From Wurfbainia villosa (taxonomy: Eukaryota; Streptophyta; Magnoliopsida; Zingiberales; Zingiberaceae): a DNA stretch of 64,000 nucleotides. Under the pieces are notes generated by a model. That model searched no databases, was not told the origin of the DNA, and was given only the letters and a program-made list of their open reading frames with translations. Shown here one piece after another: positions 47,337 through 58,399 of the stretch. Position 1 is the stretch's first letter. Each line of letters starts with the position of its first letter. Made by a program: the position numbers and the translations under genes. The stretch lies in the NCBI GenBank assembly GCA_025175895.1, contig CM045988.1:87827137-87891136 (forward strand), read 5' to 3'.

Positions 47337-48964
47337 TGTTGGTGTAATCGGCCCAGGACACGATTGACTAGACTCGAGTAGTACTCGAGTAGGGTTTTGA
47401 TGTTTGATAATGAATTGACAATGGTTTTAACCATTGTTTGACCATATGATAAGTGGATGTTTGGGATATCCAAGGTCATATGGGAAAGATTATTAGGAGG
47501 AGATTATTGGAGTAATCAGCCTTAGGTCAAGTGTGACCTAGCTCGAGTAAGACTCGAGTAGAAGTCCAAATTTGGAGACTTAGCAATGGAAAAGTCCAAG
47601 TATGGATACTTGGCAAGGAAAAGTCCAAGGGTGAAGTCTTGGCAAGGGAAAGTCCAAGTATGAATACTTAGCAATGGAAAAGTCCAAAGGTGCAGTCTTG
47701 GCCATGGCAGTGAAAGTCTAAATATGAATATTTGGCAAAGGAAAAGACCAAGGGTGTAGTCTTGGCGACGTACGTATAAGTCCAAGTATTTAGTCTTGGC
47801 GGTGTAAAACCCGAAGGCATTACATAGATGATGGAAGCACCTAAAGGCTATCACGAAGGGTGAAGGAGTCGTTGAGGACTAGATAGACCCTGAGGGTGTG
47901 AGGCTGATGGAGGTGACTAGAAGGATTAGGTCTAGGCCAAAGGTGGTTGATCAAGTATGAGGGGATCATACTTGGGTTATATGTCATGTTTGAGGTGGAT
48001 CAATCGACTGGAGGATTTGTCCAGTCGACTAGTCCATTGTGGCTGACTCCCGCTGTAGGACTCGATTTTTAGACTGTGTGCTCGGCATTGTGTGACTCGG
48101 GAAACAACTATGGTGCTCGGTAGTCGACTGCTGAGGAAGAGCAATCAACTAGTGGTCGGGCAAGGAGAAGTTTGACCATGTGACTCGGCACTGCGGTGCT
48201 CGGCAATCGACTACTGAGGAAGAGCGGTTGACTATTTGTAGATAGTTGGGAAGTCTGAAGGGTGGTCGGGCGATGTGAGAAACAGTAGCTTCGACAAGCA
48301 GTCAATTGTTGTGGTAGAGTAGTCGACTAGAGGCTTGATAGCAGCAGGCCAGAAGCAAGGCGCACTCGATCAGGCCTCGACTAGGACTCAGTTGAGGTGG
48401 CACCTCAACTGGCGAAATGACCGTTGAGCAGTAACAGTCGAAAATTAGCCCGACATGATGCTATAAGAGAAGCTTGACAGGGAAACTTCAACAGTGGTTC
48501 TTAGATATTTGGAAGGGGAATTGTTGCTGCGCTCTAGACTTTCCAAGGCATCTCAAAGCAACTAACAAGCAAACAAAGCGATGAAAAGCCTTTTGTTGTA
48601 AAGGTTTCTTTACATTTTGTATTTCACTTTATACTTGTATTTCGGTTGTTGTATTTATTGTAAGCACTTGTAAGAGATTTCTCCACCTCCGGTGGCATAC
48701 CGAGAAGGAGAAGTTTGTTAGTGGCGGTGTACATCACTAGAACTCACTCTAGAGCTCAACCGTAGAGTAGGAACTAGGGTTTCAAACCATGTTAAATTGA
48801 TATTGTGTTTGTGTTGTGATTGTGAGTTTTTGTTTGTATTTGTGTTCCGCTGCTAACCGCTTTATAGACAAGCATGAAACAATCACGATGAGAGAGATAG
48901 AGAGAAATCGAGGATCTCTATTCACCCCCCCCTTCCCCTCCTAGCGTATCAATCGGTCCCAACA
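47337..48964 (+). repeat. 3' LTR of the plus TR-GAG element
   Basis: 1628 bp, similar throughout to 42091-43724 but with many substitutions, so the insertion is not recent. It retains the intact TG start and CCCAACA end. TATA-like ctataagag lies near 48462. Confidence 0.85.
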
Positions 48965-49240
48965 AACTACACACTCTGACTTACACGACCAAGAGTACAC
49001 CCTTGGACTTTTCCCTTTGCCAAATATCCATATTTGGACTTTCTCTTGCCAAGACTCCACCCTTGGACTTTTCTTTACCAAGTATCCATACTTGGACTTC
49101 TCCATTGCCAAGAATTCAATCTTGAACTTTCACTTGAGTCTTACTCGAGCTTAGTCAACCTTGACCTGAGGTTGATTGCTCCAACAATCTCTTCATCACA
49201 ATCTCCCCCATATGGCCTTGGATATTCCAATCATCCACTA

Positions 49241-49955
49241 TGTTGGGAGTATGAGGAATACAATTAAAGTCCCACATTGGTAAGACATGAAAAAGATTAT
49301 GAGCTTATCAGATAAAAATATATCTCCATTGGTATTAAGCCTTTTGGGTAAAGCGTAAAAATAAAACCATAAGGGCTTAGGATCAAAGTGGACAATATCA
49401 TACCATTGTAGAGATATGTGGATCTTATAGGTACTAACAATTGGTATCAAAGTCATGGTTCATGTCAAGCCATGAACCTCAAATGAAGGAAGTGGAGCTC
49501 CCATGTCCGGATCAAGAGAACCAGACACCAGGTAGGAAATCCAATTGGATATATAGGGAGGATTAAACAATTGGCAGGAAGTTCAGTTAGGCTAGAAGGG
49601 CTGGATAATTGGCAGAAAGTTCAGTTGAATCGGGAGGACCAGACAATTGGCAGGAAGTCTTGGTGGGTTGAGGATCAAACATTGAGCAGAGAAAATCCTT
49701 CGACGACAGATAAACTTGAGGGGGGCTCAATGTGGTCCTTCATTTGAGGGAGTAATTATTGAAAGTATGGGGAATACAATCAAAGTCCCACATTGGTAAG
49801 ATATGAAAAAGATCATGAGCTTATAAGATAAAAAGATATCTCCATTGGTATGAGGCCTTTTGGGTAAAGCTCAAAAATAAAATCATAAGAGCTTAGGCCC
49901 AAAGTGGACAATATCATACCATTATGGAGATATGTGTATTTTATAGGCACTAACA
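49241..49955 (+). mobile_element. TRIM2, older copy of the TRIM1 family
   Basis: 715 bp with 199-bp LTRs at 49241-49439 and 49757-49955, about as long as those of TRIM1 but with many differences. The 3' LTR start is TATTGAAAG instead of TGTTGGGAG. PBS tggtatcaaagtc (49442), PPT-like tttgagggagtaat. The internal part is longer than in TRIM1 because an about 45-bp block (ttggcaggaagttcagtt) is repeated. Flanks cacta / catta fit a 5-bp duplication with one change. Confidence 0.87.
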
Positions 49956-50075
49956 CATTAGTCATATGGCCAACATATGATTAAATTATTTTGTCAAACA
50001 ATTGTCAAACATCAAAACTCTACTCAAATCCAACTCGAGTCTAGTTAATCATGACTTGGATCGATTACACCAACA

Positions 50076-51505
50076 CCAAAGGTAAAATTTTATGATGATT
50101 ATCAAACCAAGATATCTTCCCACTGCAAGGTAATGTAAATGCATCTAACTCAGTCATGCAATGTGGACATGCTAACTTACCAGTCATGCTCCATCCTGAT
50201 AAAATTGAGTATGTCAAAAAATCATTAATCATCCATAATAAAGCAACATGCAAGGTAAAATTAGTTTTACTTGCAATATCATATGTCTCCCTACAATATA
50301 TAACTCTTTAATTTTAATTCAACAATCAAAAGTTGCAAAAAAAATATCTATCTTATCTTTTGGATTATTTGGTCCAGGAATAAGCACAGTAAAAAATATA
50401 TACTCGTCTTTTATGCACATCTATGGGGGTAAGTTATATGGTATTAATATGACTAACTAAGATGAATATTATTGTCTTGATTGCCCAAATGACTGAAATC
50501 CATCTGTCGAAAGTCCTAGTCTTACATTACGAGGTTCCATTGCAAAGGAGGAAAATTTTGTATCTAGGTGTTTCCATGTAGGGGAGTCACAAGGATGACA
50601 CATTATATCTCCTTCATGTACGTGCTCATGATGTCATCTCATGTGGCTTGCTGTTGTGGCAGATGCACACAAGCGTTGAAGTCTAGCAGTTAACAAGAAG
50701 TAATACATAACTTTCCATGCTAAATTTTTCTTCATCTTTTCTAATATACGACTACGCTACCTATAACAAGGGTAGTTGCAAATCCTGCATTCATTAACTC
50801 CACTATCTTTTTTCTAAAAAAGCATACAGTTATTTGTATAACAATCAATTTTTTCTATAAGCAAACTTAACCTGCTAATCAATTTTTAGTACTGTAGAAG
50901 TTATCAGTCATTATATTATCAACAAGGAGAAACTCTGACATCAATTAGCAATTGTCATCATAACATCGTTATGAGAAATGATGTTATACCTTAATGCTCA
51001 ATAGCCTTGCAATAGCTGATAGTTTTGAATGACCAAGAGGAATGTCTTCCCAAACTTCTTGTTCACTAGCCTTAAACATGTCATAAAATTTCTAGATAGT
51101 AGGCGTTGGTATTTCTTCTATGTTCGAATGGACAAGTGAACTCATCGCATCATAAATCATTGGTTGCATTGCTTTGTCATTATTAGGTATTTTCTCTCGA
51201 GCAATAAGGGCAGATGACGAAGCAACAAAATGTCCAATAGACTCTTCCAAATAAGGCCCTCTATGACAATACCAATTGTAATAATTTGGAACAAAATCAT
51301 TTCTACCAAGATGTACTTTCACAGTAATCTCATCACGAAAAGTTATATTTTTATATTTGCAATGATTACACATACAATATATCTTGTCACCATCCATACA
51401 ACTTGGATGACTCTTAGCGAAGTTCACAAACATTTCAACTCCATTAAAACATTCATCAATCATAAATCCATTCACTAGTCTATTATACATCCAAACTTTG
51501 TTCAT
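50076..51505 (-). pseudogene. CACTA TNP2-type transposase N-terminal and core fragment, CACTA3
   Basis: Minus-strand remnant. 51505-51092 encodes a transposase-associated N-terminal domain (MNKVWMYNRLVNGFMIDECF; CMCNHCKYK zinc-like motif; NYYNWYCHRGPY). Degenerate sequence follows. Near 50600-50480 are WKHLDTKFSSFAMEPRNVRL and GLSTDGFQSFGQ, then PYNLPPWICIKDEYIF and VLIPGPNNPKDKIDIF (50460-50340). The last readable core is ALLWMINDFLTYSILSGWSM and CPHCM (about 50247-50140). The coding sequence is cut at 50075 by the LTR insertion. It belongs to a different CACTA family from CACTA1/2. Non-functional. Confidence 0.87.
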
Positions 51506-52020
51506 ATTTAATGTAACCTAAAAAAAGAATTTACAATCACAACATTGTTAGATCATTAAATCCTTTTTATGATAAGAAAAGTTTAGAATTCATTGTTTAT
51601 TATAGCCTAATGATTCTAAAATAATTAATATTCATTATAGTTAATATCTTCAATAATAGAAATCAATGTCATATCTAATAAAAATATAACAAAAATACAA
51701 ATATATATTATCCTAACATAAAAGAACCAAACAATCTCACATTACTATATAGTAACCTTAACAACAATTGGAACTATCAAAACCAACTTGATGAAAAAGA
51801 TCTTGGAGCTGCAAACTTTGACCCTTCTCAGAATCAAAGACAATAGAGATCCTTTGAACACAATAGAAATTCTCCTTCCTCCTAGCACTAAGAATAGATA
51901 AGAAAAAATTAGAGAGAAAAAAATAAATAAATAATTAAGAGATAGAGCAATAACGCATCGCATAGATACTGTCTGTGGCCATTTTCAATGCACGACATGG
52001 CAGCTTTGCGGCACGATCGA
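51506..52020. other. AT-rich leader region of CACTA3
   Basis: AT-rich stretch upstream (in minus orientation) of the CACTA3 transposase start. No gene is seen. Confidence 0.4.
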
Positions 52021-52275
52021 TTGTGGTCATGGGTCGACCATCCTAGGTCGCATCTTGGCACGATTGTGGTAGCATCCTCATGCGACCGTGCACTGTAGCC
52101 TCGCGCGACCACACACCACAACTGCAGCCTTGTGTGACCACAGGTCGCAACTGTGGCCTCGCACAACCACGACCTCACGCAACCACAGGTCACAACCGTG
52201 ACCTCGAGCGATCGTGGCCTATCGCGGACATAACCTCGCATGACCGTAGGTCACGACCTCAGGGTCATGCGATTG
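52021..52275. repeat. GC-rich array of cgcgaccacaggtcgcaac words
   Basis: Irregular repeats of gcgaccac, aggtcgcaac and gtggcctcgc in both orientations, in sharp contrast to the AT-rich flanks. Probably part of the CACTA3 end region, or C-rich leader equivalent to those of CACTA1 and CACTA2. Confidence 0.6.
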
Positions 52276-52460
52276 AGTAGGAGAGAGAGGAGAGGGAGGA
52301 TAGAGGAAAACTTACCAGAGGAGAGGAAGATCAGAGAGATTAGAGAGGGAGACCGAAGGATAAGAGCATGAGATAGAGATATGAGGGAGAAGAGTGGGGA
52401 AGGGTAGGAAAAAAAAAGACTAGGCTTCAATAAAAAAAAACTTAGAAACTGAATTAAAAT

Positions 52461-52820
52461 TCAGTCTCAAATCGATTTAAATTTATCTCTAAATTAGAGA
52501 TCGACTAAAATTAGAAATGATCAATCTCTAAATTTAGAAATCGAATTTAATTAGAGGATGATCTTCTATTCAATCTCTAATTAAAGATTGAATTGTAAAT
52601 AGTTTCTAAATTAAATATTGATCTACTATTCGATCTCTAATTAGAAATCGAATGACAGATCAATCTCTAAATTAGAGACTGGTCTATCATTCGATCTCTA
52701 ATTTAGAGATCGATTTATAATTCGATATCTAATTAGAGATCAAATTATTTCGATGACTAATTAAAAATCTATTTTATAAAAATAATTTTTAATTAGAGAT
52801 CGAATTTAATTCGGTCTCTC
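52461..52820. repeat. Array of the palindrome tctctaattagaga
   Basis: Some ten to fifteen copies and variants of (a)tctctaattagagatcgaat, a perfect palindrome at its core, in a 360-bp block. Its position outside the transposase and C-rich leader matches the layout of a CACTA subterminal array, so it is probably the CACTA3 outer end. A degenerate tttttctcttatgta near 52836 could be the decayed terminus. Confidence 0.65.
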
Positions 52821-53162
52821 ATATTTATTTTTCTCTTATGTACAATCAAATTGGGAAAGCACAATTGATTAAAAGACAAATGTTATAAATCATGGTTAAC
52901 GTATAATAGATTCATAACTTTGGTTATATAAACTTGTGAACCTGATGTATCATGTTTCTGGCATATTTGGTGATAGTCAACTGAATCAGTTGAAAAATTA
53001 TTATGCCTTTTCCCATAAGTTAAGAATCATCATTGCGGAAAAAAAAAGTTATTCTGGTCATTGAATGGGAGAATTTTATTTATTTATTTTAATAAATTTT
53101 GAAAATTAATTAAATACTCTTTTATCCGTCTCGGCCTTTGCTCTCTTGCAGTTCCACACCGC

Positions 53163-53170
53163 TATAAAAA
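53163..53170 (+). promoter_or_regulatory. TATA box of the J20-like gene
   Basis: tataaaaa lies 97 bases upstream of the start codon and just upstream of a pyrimidine-rich leader, a normal plant core promoter arrangement. Confidence 0.75.
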
Positions 53171-53205
53171 CCAGCTCATGAATCTCCGCCAAACCACACA
53201 CCCTT

Positions 53206-53239
<34 letters not shown>
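53206..53239 (+). repeat. CT microsatellite in the 5' leader
   Basis: (CT)n interrupted by one A at 53227, lying between TATA box and start codon. Pyrimidine patches of this kind are common in plant leaders. Confidence 0.88.
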
Positions 53240-53266
53240 GCTTTGTGCGAGAGGAGAAGCGCAGAA

Positions 53267-53836
53267 ATGTTGACTCTGATTTCTCCCACTCCTGAGCCAG
53301 CCTTCGCCGTCGCAATTCCCAGGAGAAAGCTTAGACTTGCATCGCTCTCTCGGCGTGCGACGGCGTCGGTCTCGGCCTCGGCGGGGTCATCCACCATGTA
53401 CGATCTTCTATCGGTGGCAGAGACGGCGGGGCCGGAGGAGATCAAGGCGGCGTTCAAGCTGCAGGCGCGGCGGTGGCACCCTGACGCCTGCCGCAGGGCC
53501 GGGGAGGAGGGCGTCTTCGCCGAGCGCTTCAAGCTGGCGCGCGAGGCCTACGAGGTGCTCTCCGACCCCGAACTCCGCCGGCAGTACGACCACCTTCTGC
53601 TCTTCTCCGACGGATGGGTCCCGGCCGGCGGCTCCGGGGGGGTGGTCCCCCGGCGCAACCGGGAACGCCACACGGGGTTCGGAGACTGGGAGAACCAGCT
53701 GGATGGGCTGTCGAGCCGGCGGGAGCCGTGGTGGGCGATGGCCAGCGCTGCGGGGCGGAGGAGGGCCGCCGGGGGTGAGGGGGAGAGCTGGGGTAGCCGC
53801 GCCCGGAGGGCCCACACTGCGGAGACTTCCGAATGA
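53267..53836 (+). CDS. Chloroplast J-domain co-chaperone, DnaJ 20 (DJC26)-like
   Basis: Single-exon gene of 189 codons. Residues 1-40 are rich in Ser, Ala and Arg with few acids (MLTLISPTPEPAFAVAIPRR), typical of a plastid transit peptide. A J domain spans about 44-108 (MYDLLSVAETAGPEEIKAAF), with the HPD tripeptide at 71-73 that stimulates Hsp70 ATPase, and AREAYEVLSDPELRRQYD. There is no Gly/Phe-rich or zinc-finger domain, so it is a type III J protein. The C-terminus (FGDWENQLDGLSSRR, then ESWGSRARRAHTAE) resembles the W..QL.GL and SW..R.RR tail of Arabidopsis J20. In Arabidopsis, J20 delivers deoxyxylulose phosphate synthase to plastid Hsp70; the same role here is inference. The start is the first ATG after the leader. 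The coding part is very GC-rich, unlike its surroundings. Confidence 0.88.
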   Translation: MLTLISPTPEPAFAVAIPRRKLRLASLSRRATASVSASAGSSTMYDLLSVAETAGPEEIKAAFKLQARRWHPDACRRAGEEGVFAERFKLAREAYEVLSDPELRRQYDHLLLFSDGWVPAGGSGGVVPRRNRERHTGFGDWENQLDGLSSRREPWWAMASAAGRRRAAGGEGESWGSRARRAHTAETSE

Positions 53837-54668
53837 TGGGTCCCACCAGCTCCAAGACCGACGGCTGGAAAAATAAGAGGACTGATATCGACAAGCTAAG
53901 GATCTGTCTCTGTACAAATATAATGTAGATAATATTAGAGTTGCCTAATATTTATCGATATTTTGGCACCAAAAAAAATCAAAATTTTGGCAAAAACAAC
54001 ATTTTGTAAATTAACCATTGTTGTGCTGCTTGTTAGGGAAAAAAAAACAAAGGAGAGGCAACTTTGTTTGATCTCTTCTTTTATTTATCTTTATTTGGTC
54101 ATGTTTATCCTTTAAAAAAAAAACGATATTGGTGGTGTGCTTTATGGATGAGTTGATTCAAACCTAGTCGGATCTAGTCAATTTGCTAAATAGGCGACAA
54201 ACGAGGAATTTGTGGCTTAGAATTTCCTCTTCTTTCTCTTTATTACCGATGATGCTTCTTCTTGGTTTAAAATTTATAAGATGATTTTATACTTGGGCAA
54301 GTTTTTTAGATCACAAAATAGAAGGTTAGTCTAGAAATACTCTATTAGCAAGTGCATCTTTAATTTACTGATATTCTCTGAAATGGACGAAGGGTTTCAA
54401 GAATAATATTGATTTTTCTAATTGGATCAAAATTTCTTGAAATTTGAGTACGTCAGATTTTGTTAAAGTACACTTAGTAATTCCAAACAAATCAACAAAG
54501 CAATATTCAAAATATTGGGAGAGAAAATCTTTAAATGAATTTGTTTGCCTAAAATAATCTTTTTCATTTTTTTTTTTTACTTTTCTGGACAATCAGAGGA
54601 ACTCTTGTTTAGTGAGTGGAAAACTCCCCGCTCACTACTTTTGTTTTATACTAAAAGAGAAAATACAT
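53837..54668. other. 3' flank of the J20-like gene
   Basis: AT-rich; aaataag at 53870 and similar words could serve as polyadenylation signals. No further gene is seen. Confidence 0.5.
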
Positions 54669-54950
54669 TATTTGGTTGATAAAGAATTTTTCATTTTCTA
54701 TTTTTTATTTTCTTTTTTTGAAAAACAGAAAACGAGTTTGTTGTGCTTTCTAATTTTTCAAAAAAACACTCTTTTATTTTTTGAAAAATGAAAATAGAAA
54801 CAAAAAATAATTTTTCTGTGTTTTCTAATTTTTTAGAGAACGCTTCTTTATTTTCTGAAAAACGGAGATGAAAAACGACAATCAAATACGTTTTCTCGTT
54901 TTCTTAGAAAATGAAAACGAAAAATAAAAAATTTTCACATTACCAAACGC
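54669..54950. mobile_element. Candidate MITE with AT-rich inverted ends
   Basis: The left end tttggttgataaagaattttt and the reverse complement of the right end (gcgtttggtaatgtgaaaa) match imperfectly. Both continue into tttttattttc-type sequence, and the interior repeats gaaaacgaaaa/tttctaattttt words. No coding capacity. Target-site duplication not clear. Confidence 0.5.
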
Positions 54951-57119
54951 TCCTTTACTTTTTTTTCTTTTATAATTGCTAAGATTCTAAGACATAGTAA
55001 ATATAGTTTTTCTGAAACAATACCAATCCTCAGACGGTGTAACAATAAGATATTCAATTTAACTCTTAAATTTTCACAGTTCAATCTTCAGTTACAATAA
55101 ATTTATTATGACGATTTTATTTTTTTTATTTTTATTTTTGACAATAACAATTGAGACCAAGGATTTAGGATTTTTTTTTTTTAAAAAAGAAATTTAAGTT
55201 TCAAGAAAAAAAAAGTTAGCTTTGATACAATATTAGAAATTAAAAATTATATTAATTCTCAAACATACGATACTAATACATGGAATTCTAAACTTTTTAT
55301 ACATTAACGACGACATAATGGCTTTTTTTCCTAATAAAATTAAATAGCTTTATTTAAAAAAAAATTAAAGTGGTGACTTTTTCAAATAACAAAAACTCTA
55401 CACTATTATATACTATAATAAAAATAATTAAATATTTCACTGAAGTCGATTGGATCTAATTATTAATTATCATATAACATTGTACCCACCACCCTTTTTT
55501 TTCTAACCCCATCACTAATCAAAGGAAATCAGTTTAGCTAAGAGAAAGCGAAGTTGTTAACACAACAAGTCCCTAAGAAAAAGAAAGAAAGAAAGAAAAC
55601 AAGGGAAAAATGTGTGGTAGCTGAAAATTAGGCAAGTGGCGATGAATAATGAGGAGCTAGGCGGTCATGGTGCAAGAAAATATCTCGACTTGACAACGAT
55701 TGCCTTGAAATTGAGCAGTAAATTAACTTGGCGGGAGACATGGTCATTTCCTGCCTCACTCATCACTGCCCTTGCGATTTAGGTACATTAATACAGAATT
55801 ATCTCAATTAATCGCTGCTCGAAATATAATTTTATATGTATAGGAGATCGCATGGTTGTTCACGTCACAAATTAAATTGACCGTGTCAAGTACTAATCTT
55901 GTGATCGTAGCATGAACAGCGAGGAAGTGTTAATTAAGTCGAATTATACATTGGCATCACATTATCCGTATTTTCGGTCCGACTGATTCATGAAAGCGAT
56001 CGACTTTATTCTATGGATTTTCGAGACGTCTTACCAACCGCTGAGCCGGATGAGATCGGAGCCCAAATGATTTCCATCGGCCACCAAAAATAAATAAAAA
56101 AAAAATGCTAACAATTTTTTTACGTTCAGTCCGGACTCCATAATTATATAATCCTTGAACGATAAACAAACGTCGAAATCGTACTCTATCTACCGGACAA
56201 ACTCCTAAGTTCAGAATCATCCGAACAATTTTTTTTAAAATTCACCATTAAATTAAATTAAATGATGACACGGTAGAGGATTTTCCTATAGAATATTTTT
56301 TAGCTTGCGATGTGGGGCAAATTATATATATTTAATTTATAGCACATAGTAAAACCAATTTGGCGTGTACCAGCTGCCAGATAATTAACCGGTTGGAGGA
56401 TCATCATTTGACTTTAAAGAAAGGAGAAATTAAGCAAGCGCATATATATATTTCATTGAAAGTATCTGAAGTATTGGGTTGGAATTTCACGACGCGAGTT
56501 TTGGTTTAATTTACACTGTAGATATTACTGTTTGTCAATGCTCTCATGCGCGTTACGTTACACAATATTGCAGTAATGAAGGGGGTACATATAATTAATA
56601 AGTGAAATATTCCATTTTATTTATTTTTGTCCATTTAGTGACTTTCATTAATTTTACTTGCTCAGTTATGTCTAATTTGTCAAGATATGATTGGACCACT
56701 GTATATGCTGAACAAATCTCATTTAATGCATCTGGTTAATTAATTAATTTGGATGACTGCTTCTTCGGCTCGTTCAGTCCATCCAAAAAAGTCTATTCAA
56801 TTGACTTGTTTGGTATGTGTTTTAATTTGCCTGATTGATAATTAGTTCAGCCTAGTATGCATGCCCATTAGACTCAATAGCTAGCTCGATCACCTAGCTT
56901 GGTTGATCCCTCCAATTCGACTAACTCGATTCATTCGCGTTATTAATGTCAAGCTAACATATATACGCGTGAAATTAATTAACTTGGTCTGTCAGTCTCG
57001 AGCAACTGAAGTATAGTCAACTTGAAAACCAACGCTAGGAGAGGAATTATGGGTACTAATAATGATTATATTGAGTTACTCTTTAATTAACACCAGTAGC
57101 AGTTGATAATTAATCTCCG

Positions 57120-57162
<43 letters not shown>

Positions 57163-58375
57163 GTAATATATGGTGTATGAGACAATAGAAGACTTGTTTG
57201 TGCGTCTACGCTGATTTGATTTGAACTTGCAAAATGGGAAAAACATACTACTGTTCATGAACAAGTAGAGATATAAAACTTATATATTACCTCTCCTGAT
57301 TGGGACTTGACTAGGCGTGTTTGGAATAAGTAGTGTTTAATTATTTTGCTTTCTTTTTCTTTGACTGGACCACTTTAGAAGAATTTTAAGATTGTTTTTC
57401 ATCAAAAGGTTAATTAAGGGGTGTTGTTGGTGGATCTTCTTTTATTTAAATTTAATTAAGAAATAAAATCTGATCATAGTTAAAGCTGTGCAAGGGGCCG
57501 GGTATCAAAATGGCATTTAATTAGTAGATTTCACAAACATTTCGTTAATTAATAAAATCGGTTTTATTACAGTATCATGACGGTTTCATATACCCACAAA
57601 TTCATTAATAAAATACATACAAATTATAGAAATAAACATTAATGTCGATGAACTTGGATGCTTAGTTAGAAGTGTGATCTGACCTATGAGCATTATTAGA
57701 GTATACATCGATGGGAGGGTACTAAAATTGTTCGATGAGACATCTCCCATGCTTAACTCAATAGAATATAATAAGCAATAGTACGTAATTAAGTACGAAA
57801 AATGAGAGATTTATTCGTCTCTAAATGACAAATGTACATGAATATCCAAAGATAAGAGATTAAAAATTACTTTAGGAGATCATGCCCACAAGCTTTGAGA
57901 AATTAGAAATCATTCGAACATTTTAGCCATTAATCCTAATTTAATAAACATTAATTTTAGCAGTCTTTACTAATATCAGCCATTCGATTATATTGCTACT
58001 CGTCGAGAATGATGATTATAGAGGGATTGTTGCAAGGATCATTGATCACGTTTGTCTATGACCAATAATAGTTGGAAAAGTGAATGGAAAAGGAGATAGA
58101 ATTGAGGAAAGAGATTTTATTGGGCATGGGATTTTAATCCCACGTTAAAAGTCTTCAGATTTAATGGTTGATTTATATTATTTAATAAGTACGTATGTTG
58201 TGAACAAATATATAGCTAAAGGCTCTAGCTCTTTCACGCGTGGGTACGGTATGTCGAGGTGCAAATTCAAGGGTTGAATTGCACTAAACCAATTAAGTTG
58301 ACTCACGTACGAGTACACCATGTGTGCATCTAATGTCGGACCGATCATAGCTAAATTTGTGAATGAACCAACATT
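54951..58375. other. Intergenic, low-copy-looking DNA
   Basis: AT-rich with many mononucleotide runs. A perfect (AT)19 microsatellite is at 57123-57160. I see no transposon signature, RNA gene or convincing coding frame. The region separates the J20-like gene from CACTA2. Confidence 0.55.
57123..57160. repeat. (AT)19 microsatellite
   Basis: Uninterrupted alternating AT for 38 bases. Confidence 0.95.
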
Positions 58376-58399
58376 CACTACGAGAAATCGTAAAAAAAA

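Larger units (their letters stand above)
42091..48964 (+). mobile_element. Plus-strand gag-only LTR retroelement (TR-GAG type), complete
   Basis: A 6.87-kb element with 5' LTR (42091-43724), PBS-like site (43727), gag remnant (43838-45468), about 1.85 kb of UTR, PPT (47323-47336) and 3' LTR (47337-48964). The flanks gacta (42086-42090) and aacta (48965-48969) fit a 5-bp target-site duplication with one change. No pol domain lies between gag and PPT, and the arrangement is the same as in the minus element. It inserted into the 5' LTR of that element. Confidence 0.88.
32685..50075 (-). mobile_element. Minus-strand gag-only LTR retroelement (TR-GAG type), host of several insertions
   Basis: On the minus strand: 5' LTR (50075 to 40585), PBS (40582-40571), gag (40509 to 38187), about 1.8 kb of untranslated DNA, PPT (34843-34830) and 3' LTR (34829 to 32685). 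No protease, integrase, RT or RNase H is present between gag and PPT. Inserted inside are a hAT-type MITE, a solo LTR, TRIM1, TRIM2 and a whole plus-strand TR-GAG element. The outer flanks (ctcct and ccaaa) do not form a target-site duplication, and the two LTRs differ in sequence, so the unit may be recombinant. Confidence 0.78.
40585..50075 (-). repeat. 5' LTR of the minus TR-GAG element, split twice
   Basis: LTR pieces are 40585-42090, 48965-49240 and 49956-50075 (about 1.9 kb together). The interruptions are the plus-strand TR-GAG element (42091-48964) and TRIM2 (49241-49955). Removing them gives a continuous LTR running from TGTTGGGGAC to CACCAACA. It contains gtgaatagc near the left edge, the hairpin cattatctcacaacg (41248-41262), a GTCGACTG cluster (41205-41600) and an inverted ccaag/cttgg array. 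Confidence 0.82.

Noticed and set aside
53176..53917. Several frames of 89-179 codons overlapping the J20-like gene
   Set aside because: GC-rich shadow frames; only the 53267-53836 frame has a J domain with HPD and a transit-peptide-like start.
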